From: an uncultured Bacilli bacterium
GTDB taxonomy: Bacteria; Bacillota_I; Bacilli_A; RF39; UBA660
Direction: 5' to 3'
NCBI GenBank assembly: GCA_934129885.1
Contig: CAKOWU010000006.1
Location: 46,666-110,665 of the forward strand
Length of the DNA stretch: 64,000 bases
Shown: one piece after another, positions 9,465 through 17,203 of the stretch
Layout of the letters: each line of letters starts with the position of its first letter
How positions within the stretch are numbered: the stretch's first letter is position 1
Notes under the pieces: generated by a model
What the model saw: the letters and a program-made list of their open reading frames with translations, nothing else
Database searches by the model: none
What the model was told of the DNA's origin: nothing
Translations under genes and position numbers: made by a program

Positions 9465-10526
9465 ATGAGTAGGAAAGAGAAGAAAGTGAAAAAGGATAGA
9501 AAAGAAAAAAAGAAATCTAAAATATGGAAAAGTACAGTTGTGTTTATTATTCTTGATTTATGTGCTTTGGCTGGTTTCTTTGTAATGTATGGACCTTTTG
9601 ACTATGTTAGGAATTTGTATGTTACGACGGCGATGCAGACGATGAATCATCAATATTTGGCTAGAGTTTTTTACAGTGAAAAGACTATTGAGGCTATTAT
9701 GTCTAAAAATTATATTTCTGGTTTAGATGAGGACGCTAATTTAAATGATATTGTTATTGATACTTCTAAGAAGACGTCTTTTAAGGATGAATATGAGAAG
9801 GAACTTCTTACTAGGGAACCTGGTAATGATTTATATAAGATATTGAATGTTAATGTTGGTAACGCCAATGGATATTTGGTAGCAATATATGATCCAAAGA
9901 AGGTTAAATTATTACGTACTAAAAAGTTTAATGCTGGTACGCAAGGTGAACGTGTATCTGATATGTGTAAGAGATATGGTGGAACTGTGTGTATAAACGG
10001 CGGCGGATTTGCGAACGGACTTGATAATGGTTCTGATGTGCCACTTGGACATGTTATAGATGACGGAAAAGTTGTATGGCCTTTGAGTGAAGACGGTAGC
10101 AGAGGAGACATTATTGGTCTTACTAATGAAGGTAAATTAAAACTTGTTAGTAATTCTACGGGTAGTGAGGCTGTGGCTGCTGGTATTGAACAAGGTCTTG
10201 AGTTTGGACCATTCCTTATTGTAAATGGTAAATCTGCGAAGATAAGTGGTACTCCTTATGGGGTTGCAAATAAATGTGTTATTGCACAGCGTAAAGACGG
10301 GGTTATGATGTTCCTTGTTACTGAGGGAGAGACTTATATTGATGGCGCTAGTTTATCTGATGTGGTAACTACGCTTGAAAGGTACGGGGCATATAATGCA
10401 GCGAATTTGGACGGCGGACAGTCAACTAGTTTGGTTGTTGACGGTAAACTTGTTAATTCTCCTAATTATTTAGCGAAGAAACAAGGCGGTAGGTATGTTG
10501 TTACTGGTTGGGGTCTTATTCCTTAA
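9465..10526 (+). CDS. Phosphodiester glycosidase (NAGPA-domain) membrane protein
   Basis: 353 residues from ATG 9465, chosen over an in-frame ATG at 9426 that would overlap the previous gene. A very Lys-rich N-terminus precedes one membrane segment (about 18-40), so the catalytic part is outside. The C-terminal two thirds match the NAGPA/phosphodiester glycosidase family: TVCINGGGFANG, GLEFGPFLIVNGK, DGVMMFLVTEG and NAANLDGGQSTSLVVDG. Bacterial members such as YvgK-type proteins act on N-acetylglucosamine-1-phosphodiester links in wall polymers or glycans. Co-transcription with a surface-anchored protein fits a role in wall or surface-glycan processing. Closed by a strong terminator. Confidence 0.87.
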   Translation: MSRKEKKVKKDRKEKKKSKIWKSTVVFIILDLCALAGFFVMYGPFDYVRNLYVTTAMQTMNHQYLARVFYSEKTIEAIMSKNYISGLDEDANLNDIVIDTSKKTSFKDEYEKELLTREPGNDLYKILNVNVGNANGYLVAIYDPKKVKLLRTKKFNAGTQGERVSDMCKRYGGTVCINGGGFANGLDNGSDVPLGHVIDDGKVVWPLSEDGSRGDIIGLTNEGKLKLVSNSTGSEAVAAGIEQGLEFGPFLIVNGKSAKISGTPYGVANKCVIAQRKDGVMMFLVTEGETYIDGASLSDVVTTLERYGAYNAANLDGGQSTSLVVDGKLVNSPNYLAKKQGGRYVVTGWGLIP

Positions 10527-10535
10527 ATTTATATT

Positions 10536-10598
10536 AAAAAGTAGACTGATTATGATATGAACTTTTAATTTCATAAGAGTTTAGTCTACTTTTTTTTT
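10536..10598 (+). terminator. Long-stem intrinsic terminator
   Basis: AAAAAGTAGACT (10536-10547) pairs with AGTCTACTTTTT (10583-10594), with a small inner hairpin (ATGAA/TTCAT) and a T run. Confidence 0.85.
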
Positions 10599-10629
10599 AA
10601 TTAAATATGATTATATAGGTAGGTATGTT

Positions 10630-10908
10630 ATGAGTGTTATTCCGAATGTTTCTCCCAAGGTTTTTACTTTAAGTGCGGTCGCTATTGGATATTTACTTAT
10701 TGATAGCAATACGGCTAATGAGCAAAATGCACTTGGTAACTGGCTTATGCTTGTGGCACAGGTGTTATGTACTAATGCTTATTTTTTACAGGTTCAAGAT
10801 GAGAGGAAAAATGTTAATGAGATGAGTAGTGAAGATACTATTGAATTGCTTCAGAAAATGGTTAGTGCTTTAAGCACTGAGATAGATAATTTGAAGAAAA
10901 ATTTATAA
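10630..10908 (+). CDS. Small membrane protein of unknown function
   Basis: 92 residues, not a family I recognise. One or two hydrophobic segments (about 12-24 and 38-54) are followed by a polar C-terminus (about 60-92) that looks like a short coiled coil. It has the look of a small phage-holin-like or accessory membrane protein, but no phage genes are nearby. The ATG at 10630 is preceded by AGGTAGG. It lies between two clear transcription units. Confidence 0.6.
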   Translation: MSVIPNVSPKVFTLSAVAIGYLLIDSNTANEQNALGNWLMLVAQVLCTNAYFLQVQDERKNVNEMSSEDTIELLQKMVSALSTEIDNLKKNL

Positions 10909-10913
10909 TATGA

Positions 10914-10942
10914 TTTACAAATATTATGGCCTATTATATAAT
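10914..10942 (+). promoter_or_regulatory. Promoter of the SDR gene
   Basis: TTTACA (10914-10919), 17-nt spacer, TATAAT (10937-10942). Confidence 0.65.
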
Positions 10943-10964
10943 GATTAGTAGTGAAGGTGATAGA

Positions 10965-11714
10965 ATGAAGGCATTAATTACGGGCGCAAGCAGTGGTATA
11001 GGTGAGGCAATTGCTAGAGTACTTGTAAGTGAAGGGTACGAGGTTATTCTGGTTGCGAGAAGGAAGACTAAACTTGAGAAACTTACAAAGGAACTTGGAA
11101 ATGGTGCTAGTTATATTGTGACAGATATTTCTAGTACGTTTAATTGTACGGAGTTATATAACAAGGTAAAAAAAGAAGATATTGATATTTTGGTTAATAA
11201 TGCAGGTTTTGGGCTTTGTGATGATTTTAGTAAGTCTAAACTTGATAAAGAACTTGATATGATTGACCTTAATATTAAAGGATTACATACTTTGACGAAG
11301 TTATTTTTGGCTGATTTTAGAAAAAAAGATAGAGGTTATATTTTGAATGTTGCATCTTCGGCGGCGTTTATGCCTGGGCCACTTATGGCGACGTATTATG
11401 CGTCTAAAAGTTATGTTTTGAATTTATCTTTAGCGATTTATGAGGAACTTAAACGTGAGGGTAGTAATGTTTCTATTAGTGTTTTATGCCCTGGACCTGT
11501 TGATACGGAGTTTAATAAGGTCGCAAAGGTTAATTTTAGTATTAAAGGGATTGATAAGGATGTCGTGGCAGAGTATGCGGTTAAGAAGATGTTCAGTGAA
11601 AAGTTGATTATTATTCCTGGTTTTAAAATGAAGTTGGCTGTTTTTCTAACTAGATTTGTACCTAGAAAGTTACTTCTTAAAATTGTTTATAATATCCAAG
11701 ATAAGAAGAGATAG
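10965..11714 (+). CDS. Short-chain dehydrogenase/reductase
   Basis: 249 residues from ATG 10965; an in-frame ATG at 10926 lies inside the promoter and is rejected. Classical SDR with the nucleotide-binding TGASSGIG (residues 6-13), NNAG (78-81), a serine in NVASSAAF and the catalytic Tyr144-x3-Lys148 (YYASK). Arg32-Arg33 after the second strand suggests NADP(H) preference. The short PGPVDTEF motif is also typical. It resembles the DltE/YqjQ-like cytosolic SDR subgroup, whose substrates are mostly unknown. Own promoter and shared bidirectional terminator, so a single-gene unit. Confidence 0.9.
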   Translation: MKALITGASSGIGEAIARVLVSEGYEVILVARRKTKLEKLTKELGNGASYIVTDISSTFNCTELYNKVKKEDIDILVNNAGFGLCDDFSKSKLDKELDMIDLNIKGLHTLTKLFLADFRKKDRGYILNVASSAAFMPGPLMATYYASKSYVLNLSLAIYEELKREGSNVSISVLCPGPVDTEFNKVAKVNFSIKGIDKDVVAEYAVKKMFSEKLIIIPGFKMKLAVFLTRFVPRKLLLKIVYNIQDKKR

Positions 11715-11733
11715 TTTATTTATATGTTCACAA

Positions 11734-11763
11734 AAAACATTAGAATTTTGTTTCTAATGTTTT
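11734..11763. terminator. Bidirectional intrinsic terminator
   Basis: A 12-bp stem: AAAACATTAGAA (11734-11745) with TTCTAATGTTTT (11752-11763). It separates the convergent SDR and DUF285 genes. The core CATTAG/CTAATG stem recurs in the terminator at 12470. Confidence 0.85.
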
Positions 11764-11774
11764 AATTATATGGG

Positions 11775-12188
11775 TTAGCTGTTGCATTTACCTGTGGTTA
11801 CGGAAGAGATGTTGCTATCTGTAAACATATTAGATGAATTAGCGTTTTCTGGGATTTTCCAATTTGTGCCTACATATACGTTTTTTAAATTGTTTGTGTA
11901 AGCAAACATGTGATCTACTTTGCTTATATTTTTAGTATCAAAGTTACACAAATTTAATTCTTCAATATTATATGTGGATGAAAACATGTACTCCATATTT
12001 ACTACGTTACTTGTAATAAAATTGCTGACATCTAATTCTTTTAAATTGCCTTTAGCAGATAAATTTATGTCGGTACTGAAGACAGAATAACCAACCGATA
12101 GGCATAGTAATGTTGTGAATAAACTTAATATAATTATTTTTCTTTGTTTATTTGCTTTTCTTCGATGTAGTCGCTTTCTATGTTTTAT
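11775..12188 (-). CDS. Short DUF285/BspA-like surface protein with doubtful start
   Basis: Basic N-terminus, one membrane segment, then KGNLK and a short DUF285-type repeat stretch (LDVSNF...MEYMF, LNLCNFDT...VDHMFA). The same protein family as the broken gene at 31856, but it jumps from KGNLK straight to the repeats and so lacks the usual middle region, probably an internal deletion. The reading frame continues upstream to an ATG at 12236, but that ATG lies within the flanking inverted repeat and has no SD. The SD-like GGAG points instead at an ATA codon at 12188, where relatives have ATG. Either ATA is used or the start has been lost. The gene lies about 24 bp from element A. Confidence 0.6.
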   Translation of the reverse strand: MKHRKRLHRRKANKQRKIIILSLFTTLLCLSVGYSVFSTDINLSAKGNLKELDVSNFITSNVVNMEYMFSSTYNIEELNLCNFDTKNISKVDHMFAYTNNLKNVYVGTNWKIPENANSSNMFTDSNISSVTTGKCNS

Positions 12189-12211
12189 GTCATCATCTCC
12201 ATTAAAATAAA

Positions 12212-12340
12212 CGTATAACAGTATATTATATGCCAAAAAACGAACGAAAATATTACTTTTGTAGTAGATAAATTGGTTGAGTAGACATCTAAAACACCTA
12301 ATTTTAGGTAAAAAATAATCGTATAATATGCTGTTATACG
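12212..12340. repeat. Inverted-repeat element A upstream of DUF285 gene
   Basis: Two 21-bp repeats in inverse orientation, 12212-12232 and 12320-12340, match at 19 of 21 positions and enclose 87 bp. Each repeat is itself an imperfect palindrome of the form CGTATAA-N7-TTATACG; the gene-distal copy has perfect arms. The inner segment carries a CCTAAT/ATTAGG-type small palindrome. Same architecture as the elements at 16500 and 31702. Confidence 0.85.
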
Positions 12341-12469
12341 ATAATTCTTGATTAAAATTATATTTAATACTTTCTGTATCAATAATAACATTTTATATAA
12401 GGATAGTGCAAATAATATGTGCAAAAATTTACTTCAAGTTTACATATGATATGTTTTATTAAACATCAA

Positions 12470-12499
12470 AAAACATTAGATTTCTTTTTCTAATGTTTT
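12470..12499 (-). terminator. Terminator of the Rpn remnant
   Basis: An 11-bp stem, AAAACATTAGA (12470-12480) with TCTAATGTTTT (12489-12499). On the minus strand it is followed by a T run. It overlaps the 3' end of the remnant. Confidence 0.75.
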
Positions 12500-12723
12500 G
12501 AGTTCTTCTTTAGATAAGCTTGGTGCTTTTGCAATATTGTTAATGGACATTTTCATTTTAAGCAAATTTTTTGCAGTTTCTAGCCTAGCGTTTTGTCTCT
12601 GATTTCTTCGCTGTTGGCAAAATAGGTATTTCGGGTTTTCTCTTCATCTTCCTCTTTTGACATAAACTCTATGAAGTCAGAATTATTATTAATTTCTTTT
12701 ACACTCTTTACAAACTCTTTCAT
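12476..12723 (-). pseudogene. Remnant of an Rpn-type (PD-(D/E)XK) transposase/nuclease
   Basis: On the minus strand a strong AGGAGGAAG SD precedes ATG at 12723. This opens MKEFVKSVKEIN, a stretch that keeps the TRNTYFANSEEI segment and then shifts frame. The continuing frame reads ARLETAKNLLKMKMSIN followed by LSKEELKTLEKEI and a stop. This tail (AKNLLKxxMSI, LSKEEL) is the typical C-terminus of Rpn/YhgA-like recombination-promoting nucleases, normally around 300 residues. Only the C-terminal quarter remains, with one frameshift. The start could be secondary, within the remnant. Confidence 0.7.
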
Positions 12724-13009
12724 AATCTTATCTTCCTCCTTCCGAAAAAATGAATACAGTCCCTTTTATTCAGAGGATCCACTTTCCCCCTCGTTAGTAA
12801 TATACTGTGTTTATTTGCAAATTTCTTTTTTTTCTGGAAGTTTTTTGATTTTTTTGCAAAAAAAATTTTTAGAATAGATACTATCTATGTTTTATTATTT
12901 ATTTTATATTGGTGTAGTTAAAACCCTGAAAAGTTTTATTAATTTTTAATCTTTTTCCTTTAAAAAAACCCATAATTATATTATAATATGAATTACTGGT
13001 GATGTGGCT

Positions 13010-13798
13010 ATGGAATATGCTTTAGATATTAATGATTTCACATTTAAATATGACGATAAAATTTTGTTTGAAAATTTAAATATAAGTCTTTTGAGAAGTT
13101 CACTTTGTACATTTTTTTGCGAAAACGGAAGCGGTAAGTCGACGCTTGCATCTATTATAAAGGGTGATATTGATGCCGGTTATAATGTTATGGTGTTTGA
13201 TAAATTGCCTAGTTTATCTAAAAAAGATGTGTTTGTGATAGATGCGAATTTTGGTAAATGTTTTAAGAGTTCTAGTATTGATGAAGTTATAGAAAAAGAG
13301 TTATTAAAGTATGATGTGTTACTTAAGAATGTGTCTGATAGGGTATCTGTTTTTTTAGAATTATTTGGAATTGATAGAGATGCGGATGTACGAAGTCTTT
13401 CTGGGAGTGATAAGTTGGTTATTATTTTTCTAATTTCTTTATTAAGTGGTGTAAAAATGGTGGTTATTGATAATATTTTTGAATATTTAAGTGTGCCTAT
13501 TAGGAACAAGATGTTTAGAATACTTAAGACTTTTAATGAGAAAGAATTACTTACTATACTAAATTTTACAACTAATATTGAGGATGCATTATATATGAAT
13601 GAACTTATTATATATAAAGATAAAAAGGTACTTATGAAGGGGAATACTAAAGAGGTTTTACAAAATATAGATGTTTTTGAGGAAAATAAAATTGAATTAC
13701 CTTTTGTTGTTTCTTTATCTAATAAACTTATGTTTTATGACCTTATAGACAGGGTTTATTATGATGCGGGGGATTTGGTGAATGCGATATGGAAGTAA
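13010..13798 (+). CDS. ECF-type ABC ATPase, degenerate (EcfA1 position)
   Basis: 262 residues. ATG 13010 is chosen over GTG 13004 because GGTGAT (12998-13003) is properly spaced for it. Walker A is intact (ENGSGKST, Lys43) and the signature is LSGSD (130-134). However, the Walker B region reads VVIDNIF with Asn155 where the catalytic Glu is expected, and the switch His position reads Thr (TTNIEDAL). ATP may be bound but hydrolysis is probably poor. The order two ATPases then truA matches the common ecfA1-ecfA2-ecfT-truA arrangement, but EcfT is missing here. It overlaps the second ATPase by 10 nt. Confidence 0.8.
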   Translation: MEYALDINDFTFKYDDKILFENLNISLLRSSLCTFFCENGSGKSTLASIIKGDIDAGYNVMVFDKLPSLSKKDVFVIDANFGKCFKSSSIDEVIEKELLKYDVLLKNVSDRVSVFLELFGIDRDADVRSLSGSDKLVIIFLISLLSGVKMVVIDNIFEYLSVPIRNKMFRILKTFNEKELLTILNFTTNIEDALYMNELIIYKDKKVLMKGNTKEVLQNIDVFEENKIELPFVVSLSNKLMFYDLIDRVYYDAGDLVNAIWK

Positions 13799-14565
13799 TG
13801 TTAGTGGATGTTACGTACAGGTATAAGAATTCTTCTAGAGATAGTTTAGTTTCTATAAATATGAATATTAGTGGTCCTTCTATTACGGGTATTACAGGGG
13901 TTCCTGGGAGTGGTAAGACTACTTTGCTTGGTATTATTTCAGATGTTATAAAGCCTACGGCTGGGAAAGTATATATACAACCTAAAGATGTTTTAATGGT
14001 GTTTCAAAATCCTGCGAATGTGTTTAGTGAGCATACTGTTTTTGGTGAGATATGCAAGCACACGAGAAGTAAGGACGCTAGAAGGGTACTGGCATCACTG
14101 AAAATGGTACGACTTGATGATAGTTATTTATACATGGATCCTTTTTGTCTTAGTGAGAGTGAGCAGAGGCTTGTTTGTATTGCATCGGTGTTAGCTGCCA
14201 ATCCAAAGATTATTGTATTTGATGAGCCTTTTAGGGGTCTTGATGATAATAATAAGAAATATATGATTAAGTTATTTAAGATGATGAAGTACAGGTATAA
14301 TAAGATGATTTTGGTGGCAAGTATTGATACGGATTTACTTGATGCGATTTGTGATACGGTGTATGTTATGAAGGATGGAGAAGTTGTTTGTTCTGGAGAC
14401 AAGTATGAGGTTTTATCTAATGAGAAGATTATGGTAGATAGTGGGCTTTGCTCTCCTAAAACGCTTGAGTTTTCTAATTTGGTAAAGAGGATGAAGAATG
14501 TAAATTTAGGAAAAAGAAATGATATTAATGATTTAATAAAAGATATATATAGGAAAGCAAGATAA
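13789..14565 (+). CDS. ECF-type ABC ATPase (EcfA2 position)
   Basis: 258 residues. Walker A GVPGSGKTT (37-45), Q-loop Gln73 (VFQNP), signature LSESEQ (121-126, the usual LSGGQ altered) and Walker B VFDEP with catalytic Glu146 retained. The switch His is replaced by Ile179 (ASIDTDLL). Together with its neighbour it would form the ATPase pair of an energy-coupling-factor vitamin/metal transporter, but no T-component or S-component follows; truA comes next with its own promoter. Either EcfT is encoded elsewhere or the pair is being lost. ATG 13798 (overlapping the upstream stop) is an alternative start. Confidence 0.82.
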   Translation: MEVMLVDVTYRYKNSSRDSLVSINMNISGPSITGITGVPGSGKTTLLGIISDVIKPTAGKVYIQPKDVLMVFQNPANVFSEHTVFGEICKHTRSKDARRVLASLKMVRLDDSYLYMDPFCLSESEQRLVCIASVLAANPKIIVFDEPFRGLDDNNKKYMIKLFKMMKYRYNKMILVASIDTDLLDAICDTVYVMKDGEVVCSGDKYEVLSNEKIMVDSGLCSPKTLEFSNLVKRMKNVNLGKRNDINDLIKDIYRKAR

Positions 14566-14568
14566 AAT

Positions 14569-14596
14569 TTGACAGTTATTTTATTTTGGTTATACT
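14569..14596 (+). promoter_or_regulatory. truA promoter
   Basis: TTGACA (14569-14574), 16-nt spacer, TATACT (14591-14596), directly after the ATPase stop codon. Confidence 0.65.
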
Positions 14597-14628
14597 ATAA
14601 TATAGTGATATGAGAGGAGTAATATAAT

Positions 14629-15369
14629 ATGAGATATTTTATGACTTTTGCGTATGATGGCTCAAAATATAAAGGATATCAAAAGCAACCTGATGTAAAG
14701 ACGGTTCAAGGGGAGATAGAGAAAGCACTTACTACTATTAATGGTGGCGAGAATGTAGATATTCATGCGGCGGGTAGAACGGATGCTGGGGTACATGCTT
14801 TTAACCAGAAGGCACATTTTGATTTGAATAAAAATATTGCTGTGGAAAAGATTAGGGATGGCGTAAATAGTTTAATCCCAGACGATATATATATTAAAAA
14901 TGTTGAGATTGTGGCGGATGATTTTCATGCCAGATACAATGCGAAGGCGAAGGAATATATTTATATGATTAATATGGGAGAGTATAACCCTATTGATAAG
15001 GATTATATATATCAGTACAATAAGAAGTTAGATGTTGTTGAGATGCAGAGGGCTCTTAAGTATTTAGAGGGGACGCATAGTTTTAAGACTTTTACTAAGG
15101 CTGATGATGAGAGGGAAGATTATACGAGGACGATTGTGCAGACTAATTTGATTAGAGATATGAAGAATGTAAATAAGATTACAATGTCATTTTTAGGTAC
15201 TGGTTTTATGAGGTATCAAGTTAGGAATATGGTTGGAACTTTACTAGAGATTGGCGAAGGTAAAAGAAAGAGTGAGGATATTATTGATCTTATTAGGGCA
15301 GAGGATAGGACTGTTGCGGGTAAGACGGCTGCGCCTGAGGGATTATATTTAAAGGATGTTCTGTATTAA
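14629..15369 (+). CDS. truA: tRNA pseudouridine(38-40) synthase TruA
   Basis: 246 residues, full length. Converts U38, U39 and U40 of the tRNA anticodon arm to pseudouridine. The catalytic motif AAGRTDAGVHA places the nucleophile at Asp52; FLGTGFMRYQVRNMVG and the APxGLYL end motif are present. SD GAGAGGAG precedes the ATG. In Bacilli truA normally follows ecfT and precedes rplM-rpsI; here rplM-rpsI is 3.7 kb downstream, with decayed accessory genes between. Confidence 0.97.
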   Translation: MRYFMTFAYDGSKYKGYQKQPDVKTVQGEIEKALTTINGGENVDIHAAGRTDAGVHAFNQKAHFDLNKNIAVEKIRDGVNSLIPDDIYIKNVEIVADDFHARYNAKAKEYIYMINMGEYNPIDKDYIYQYNKKLDVVEMQRALKYLEGTHSFKTFTKADDEREDYTRTIVQTNLIRDMKNVNKITMSFLGTGFMRYQVRNMVGTLLEIGEGKRKSEDIIDLIRAEDRTVAGKTAAPEGLYLKDVLY

Positions 15370-15403
15370 GGTAATATTTTAATGAAGTAATGTAAATACA
15401 TGT

Positions 15404-15431
15404 AAAAAACTAGGGTAGCCTAGTTTTTTAT
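15404..15431. terminator. Terminator after truA
   Basis: AAAAAACTAGG (15404-15414), GTAG loop, CCTAGTTTTTT (15419-15429). Symmetrical, so it can also serve the minus-strand pseudogene. Nearly the same stem recurs at 17179. Confidence 0.9.
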
Positions 15432-15492
15432 TAAGGATTATTAAAGTCTAGTTTTAGGATATATATCAATGATTTGACTTTTAATTTTTACA

Positions 15493-16469
15493 TTAATCGG
15501 TACCAGTCCAATTTACTGTGGCATTTGTGGCACCCCATGGAGCGCCCACGATAGTATTTTATTTTCTTTCTATATTAATTGTAATGTTTAAATGCAAAAT
15601 CTTCAATATTTTTTATTGAACTTGGAATATTATAAATGATAGCCTTTGATTGATGAAAGGTATTTCCTTTTATTGTTTCTACGCTATTGGGTAAATTTAT
15701 TGTATTTGCATTTACGTAATGCAATGATTTGTATTCAAGCGTTTTTACTCCATTTGGTATATTTAATATATCAGTATGCTTTTTGGTCGCGTAAGAATTT
15801 AAATTTGTATAGTCGATACTTCCGTCAGCGTTTTTACTATATATAAATGCATTTTTTAATTCTAAATTATTGGCAGTAAATGATCCGGAGTCATATTCTA
15901 TATTATTTAATGAAGGTATTGAGGTTAGATTATTATTCATAAATGTGCCGCTATTGATTTTCTTTAACGAATTTGGAAAAATTATATTTGTAATTTTATT
16001 AAAGTGAAAGGCTTCTTTGCCGATTACTTGTAAACTATTTCCTAGAGTTAGTTCTGTAATATCATTTGCATAAAATGCCCATATCCCAATATAAGTTACT
16101 GTGCCTGGTATTACTATTTTAGTTAAGTTTTTATGACTAAATGATTTTGCTTTTGTTTCTTCCCATGAGGGGTAAGATCCTATTTTAGTTACAGTTTTAC
16201 CTTTTATATGGTGTCTGGAATATTTACTTCACTACCACAAGATTTATCGTAGTCAGTTATAGTAACTGTTCCGTCTCCGTTGTCAGATGTTTCGTAGTAT
16301 AAATTTTCTTTATTATATATGTTGCCTTTGGCAGATAGGTTGATATTTGTACTAAAGGCAGAATAACCTATGGTAAGTATAAGTGTTAAACTGAAAAATG
16401 ATATTGTAATTATTATTCTACGTTTTACAATATTTTTTTTCTTAATCTTTTTCTATGTCTTTTCCTCAT
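15493..16469 (-). pseudogene. Broken BspA-like leucine-rich surface protein
   Basis: Read from ATG 16469 on the minus strand. MRKRHRKRLRKK leads into an A8 run and then TGA/TAA in frame; with one more A the frame opens into a membrane segment, GYSAFSTNIN and SAKGN. A second shift (ATATA, two extra bases) follows NIPDT. The long middle frame, with BspA-type LRR units (LTKIVIPGTVTYIG, LTLGNSLQVIGKEAF, NIIFPNSLKKI), then runs to a stop at 15575. A further shifted frame with one TAA in a Gln position gives the usual end APWGATNATVNWTGTD. At least three frameshifts and one nonsense codon make it a pseudogene. The intact part at 15575-15940 is only a fragment. It lies 31 bp from element B. Confidence 0.8.
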
Positions 16470-16499
16470 AAAATATTATGTCTTTTCTATCAAAATCAT

Positions 16500-16627
16500 C
16501 ATATAACTTCCAGTTATGCGATAAAAATAAAGGCAAAAAATAGAGAATGAATATATAAATTAATTTAAAATGACAATTTTGTGATATGATTTATATAGAT
16601 AATTAACGTATAACTGAAAGTTATACG
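16500..16627. repeat. Inverted-repeat element B upstream of surface pseudogene
   Basis: 21-bp repeats at 16500-16520 and 16607-16627, inverted, 18 of 21 matching, enclosing 86 bp. The distal copy has perfect CGTATAA-N7-TTATACG arms. The inner segment holds TATGAT at 16585-16590 pointing rightward, away from the surface gene. In gene direction the distal end reads TTAATTATYTATATAAATC, shared with element C. Confidence 0.88.
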
Positions 16628-16652
16628 TTAATGGTTAAGGTTTTACACAGTA

Positions 16653-16691
16653 AAAAATCACTTTAGTATCTAGATTATTAAAGTGATTTTT
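16653..16691. terminator. Hairpin terminator downstream of element B
   Basis: AAAAATCACTTTA (16653-16665) pairs with TAAAGTGATTTTT (16679-16691). It would stop a rightward transcript starting in element B. Confidence 0.8.
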
Positions 16692-16867
16692 AAGCTTTAT
16701 ATCAATTTCAGAAAATATTGTTGATATAATTCTTGTTTTATGTTATGGGTTTTCTTATTCTATTTTTACATTTTACCTTTGATATAGCGTATTTTTTGTG
16801 GAATAAGCACCTAAAATGTCCTAAAACGGACCTTTGATAATGTGATAATTATATTGAGGTGTTTGAT

Positions 16868-17197
16868 GTGGAAATAAAACAGGCTTATCAAATGGAAGAA
16901 ATTGCATATGAGGTTAGAAATAGTTGCTATGATAAGATACTTGCTTATAATTTAAGAAAATTTAGAATGGAACGTTTTAAATTATATAAACTTGATAATG
17001 CCGAAATTGATAATCCTTATAGTATTGATAATATTTCTTCATTATTAAATATCACTAGAAGACATTATGCACGGCTTGAAAATCCAAGTTGTATTGGTAA
17101 GAATATAACTTTAGATAAACTTCTTATTTTATCTAAAGTATATGATGTAGCAATTAATGATTTTTTTAAGAAAGATGAAAAAACTAGGGTTTCCTAG
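16868..17197 (+). CDS. Small XRE-family helix-turn-helix regulator
   Basis: 109 residues from GTG 16868, chosen because GAGGTG at 16856-16861 is six bases upstream; the frame also opens at GTG 16859. The C-terminal half is a Cro/C1-type HTH: SIDNISSLLNITRRHYARLE followed by ITLDKLLILSKVYDVAINDFF. The N-terminal 35 residues (QAYQMEEIAYEVRN) are an unrecognised helix. No ligand or metal domain. It stands alone between two surface pseudogenes and 240 bp from element B, so control of the surface loci is conceivable but unsupported. A small TGTCC/GGACC palindrome lies just upstream (about 16817-16833). Confidence 0.75.
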   Translation: MEIKQAYQMEEIAYEVRNSCYDKILAYNLRKFRMERFKLYKLDNAEIDNPYSIDNISSLLNITRRHYARLENPSCIGKNITLDKLLILSKVYDVAINDFFKKDEKTRVS

Positions 17198-17203
17198 TTT
17201 TTA
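17179..17203. terminator. Bidirectional terminator at convergent stops
   Basis: AAAAACTAGG (17179-17188), GTTT loop, CCTAGTTTTT (17193-17202). It contains the stop codons of both the XRE gene and the minus-strand pseudogene. Confidence 0.9.

Noticed and set aside
12185..12424. 79-residue minus-strand frame over element A
   Set aside because: It crosses both inverted repeats and has no SD or recognisable protein pattern.
13180..13509. Antisense frame in the first ECF ATPase gene
   Set aside because: Opposite-strand shadow of a gene with Walker motifs; no SD.
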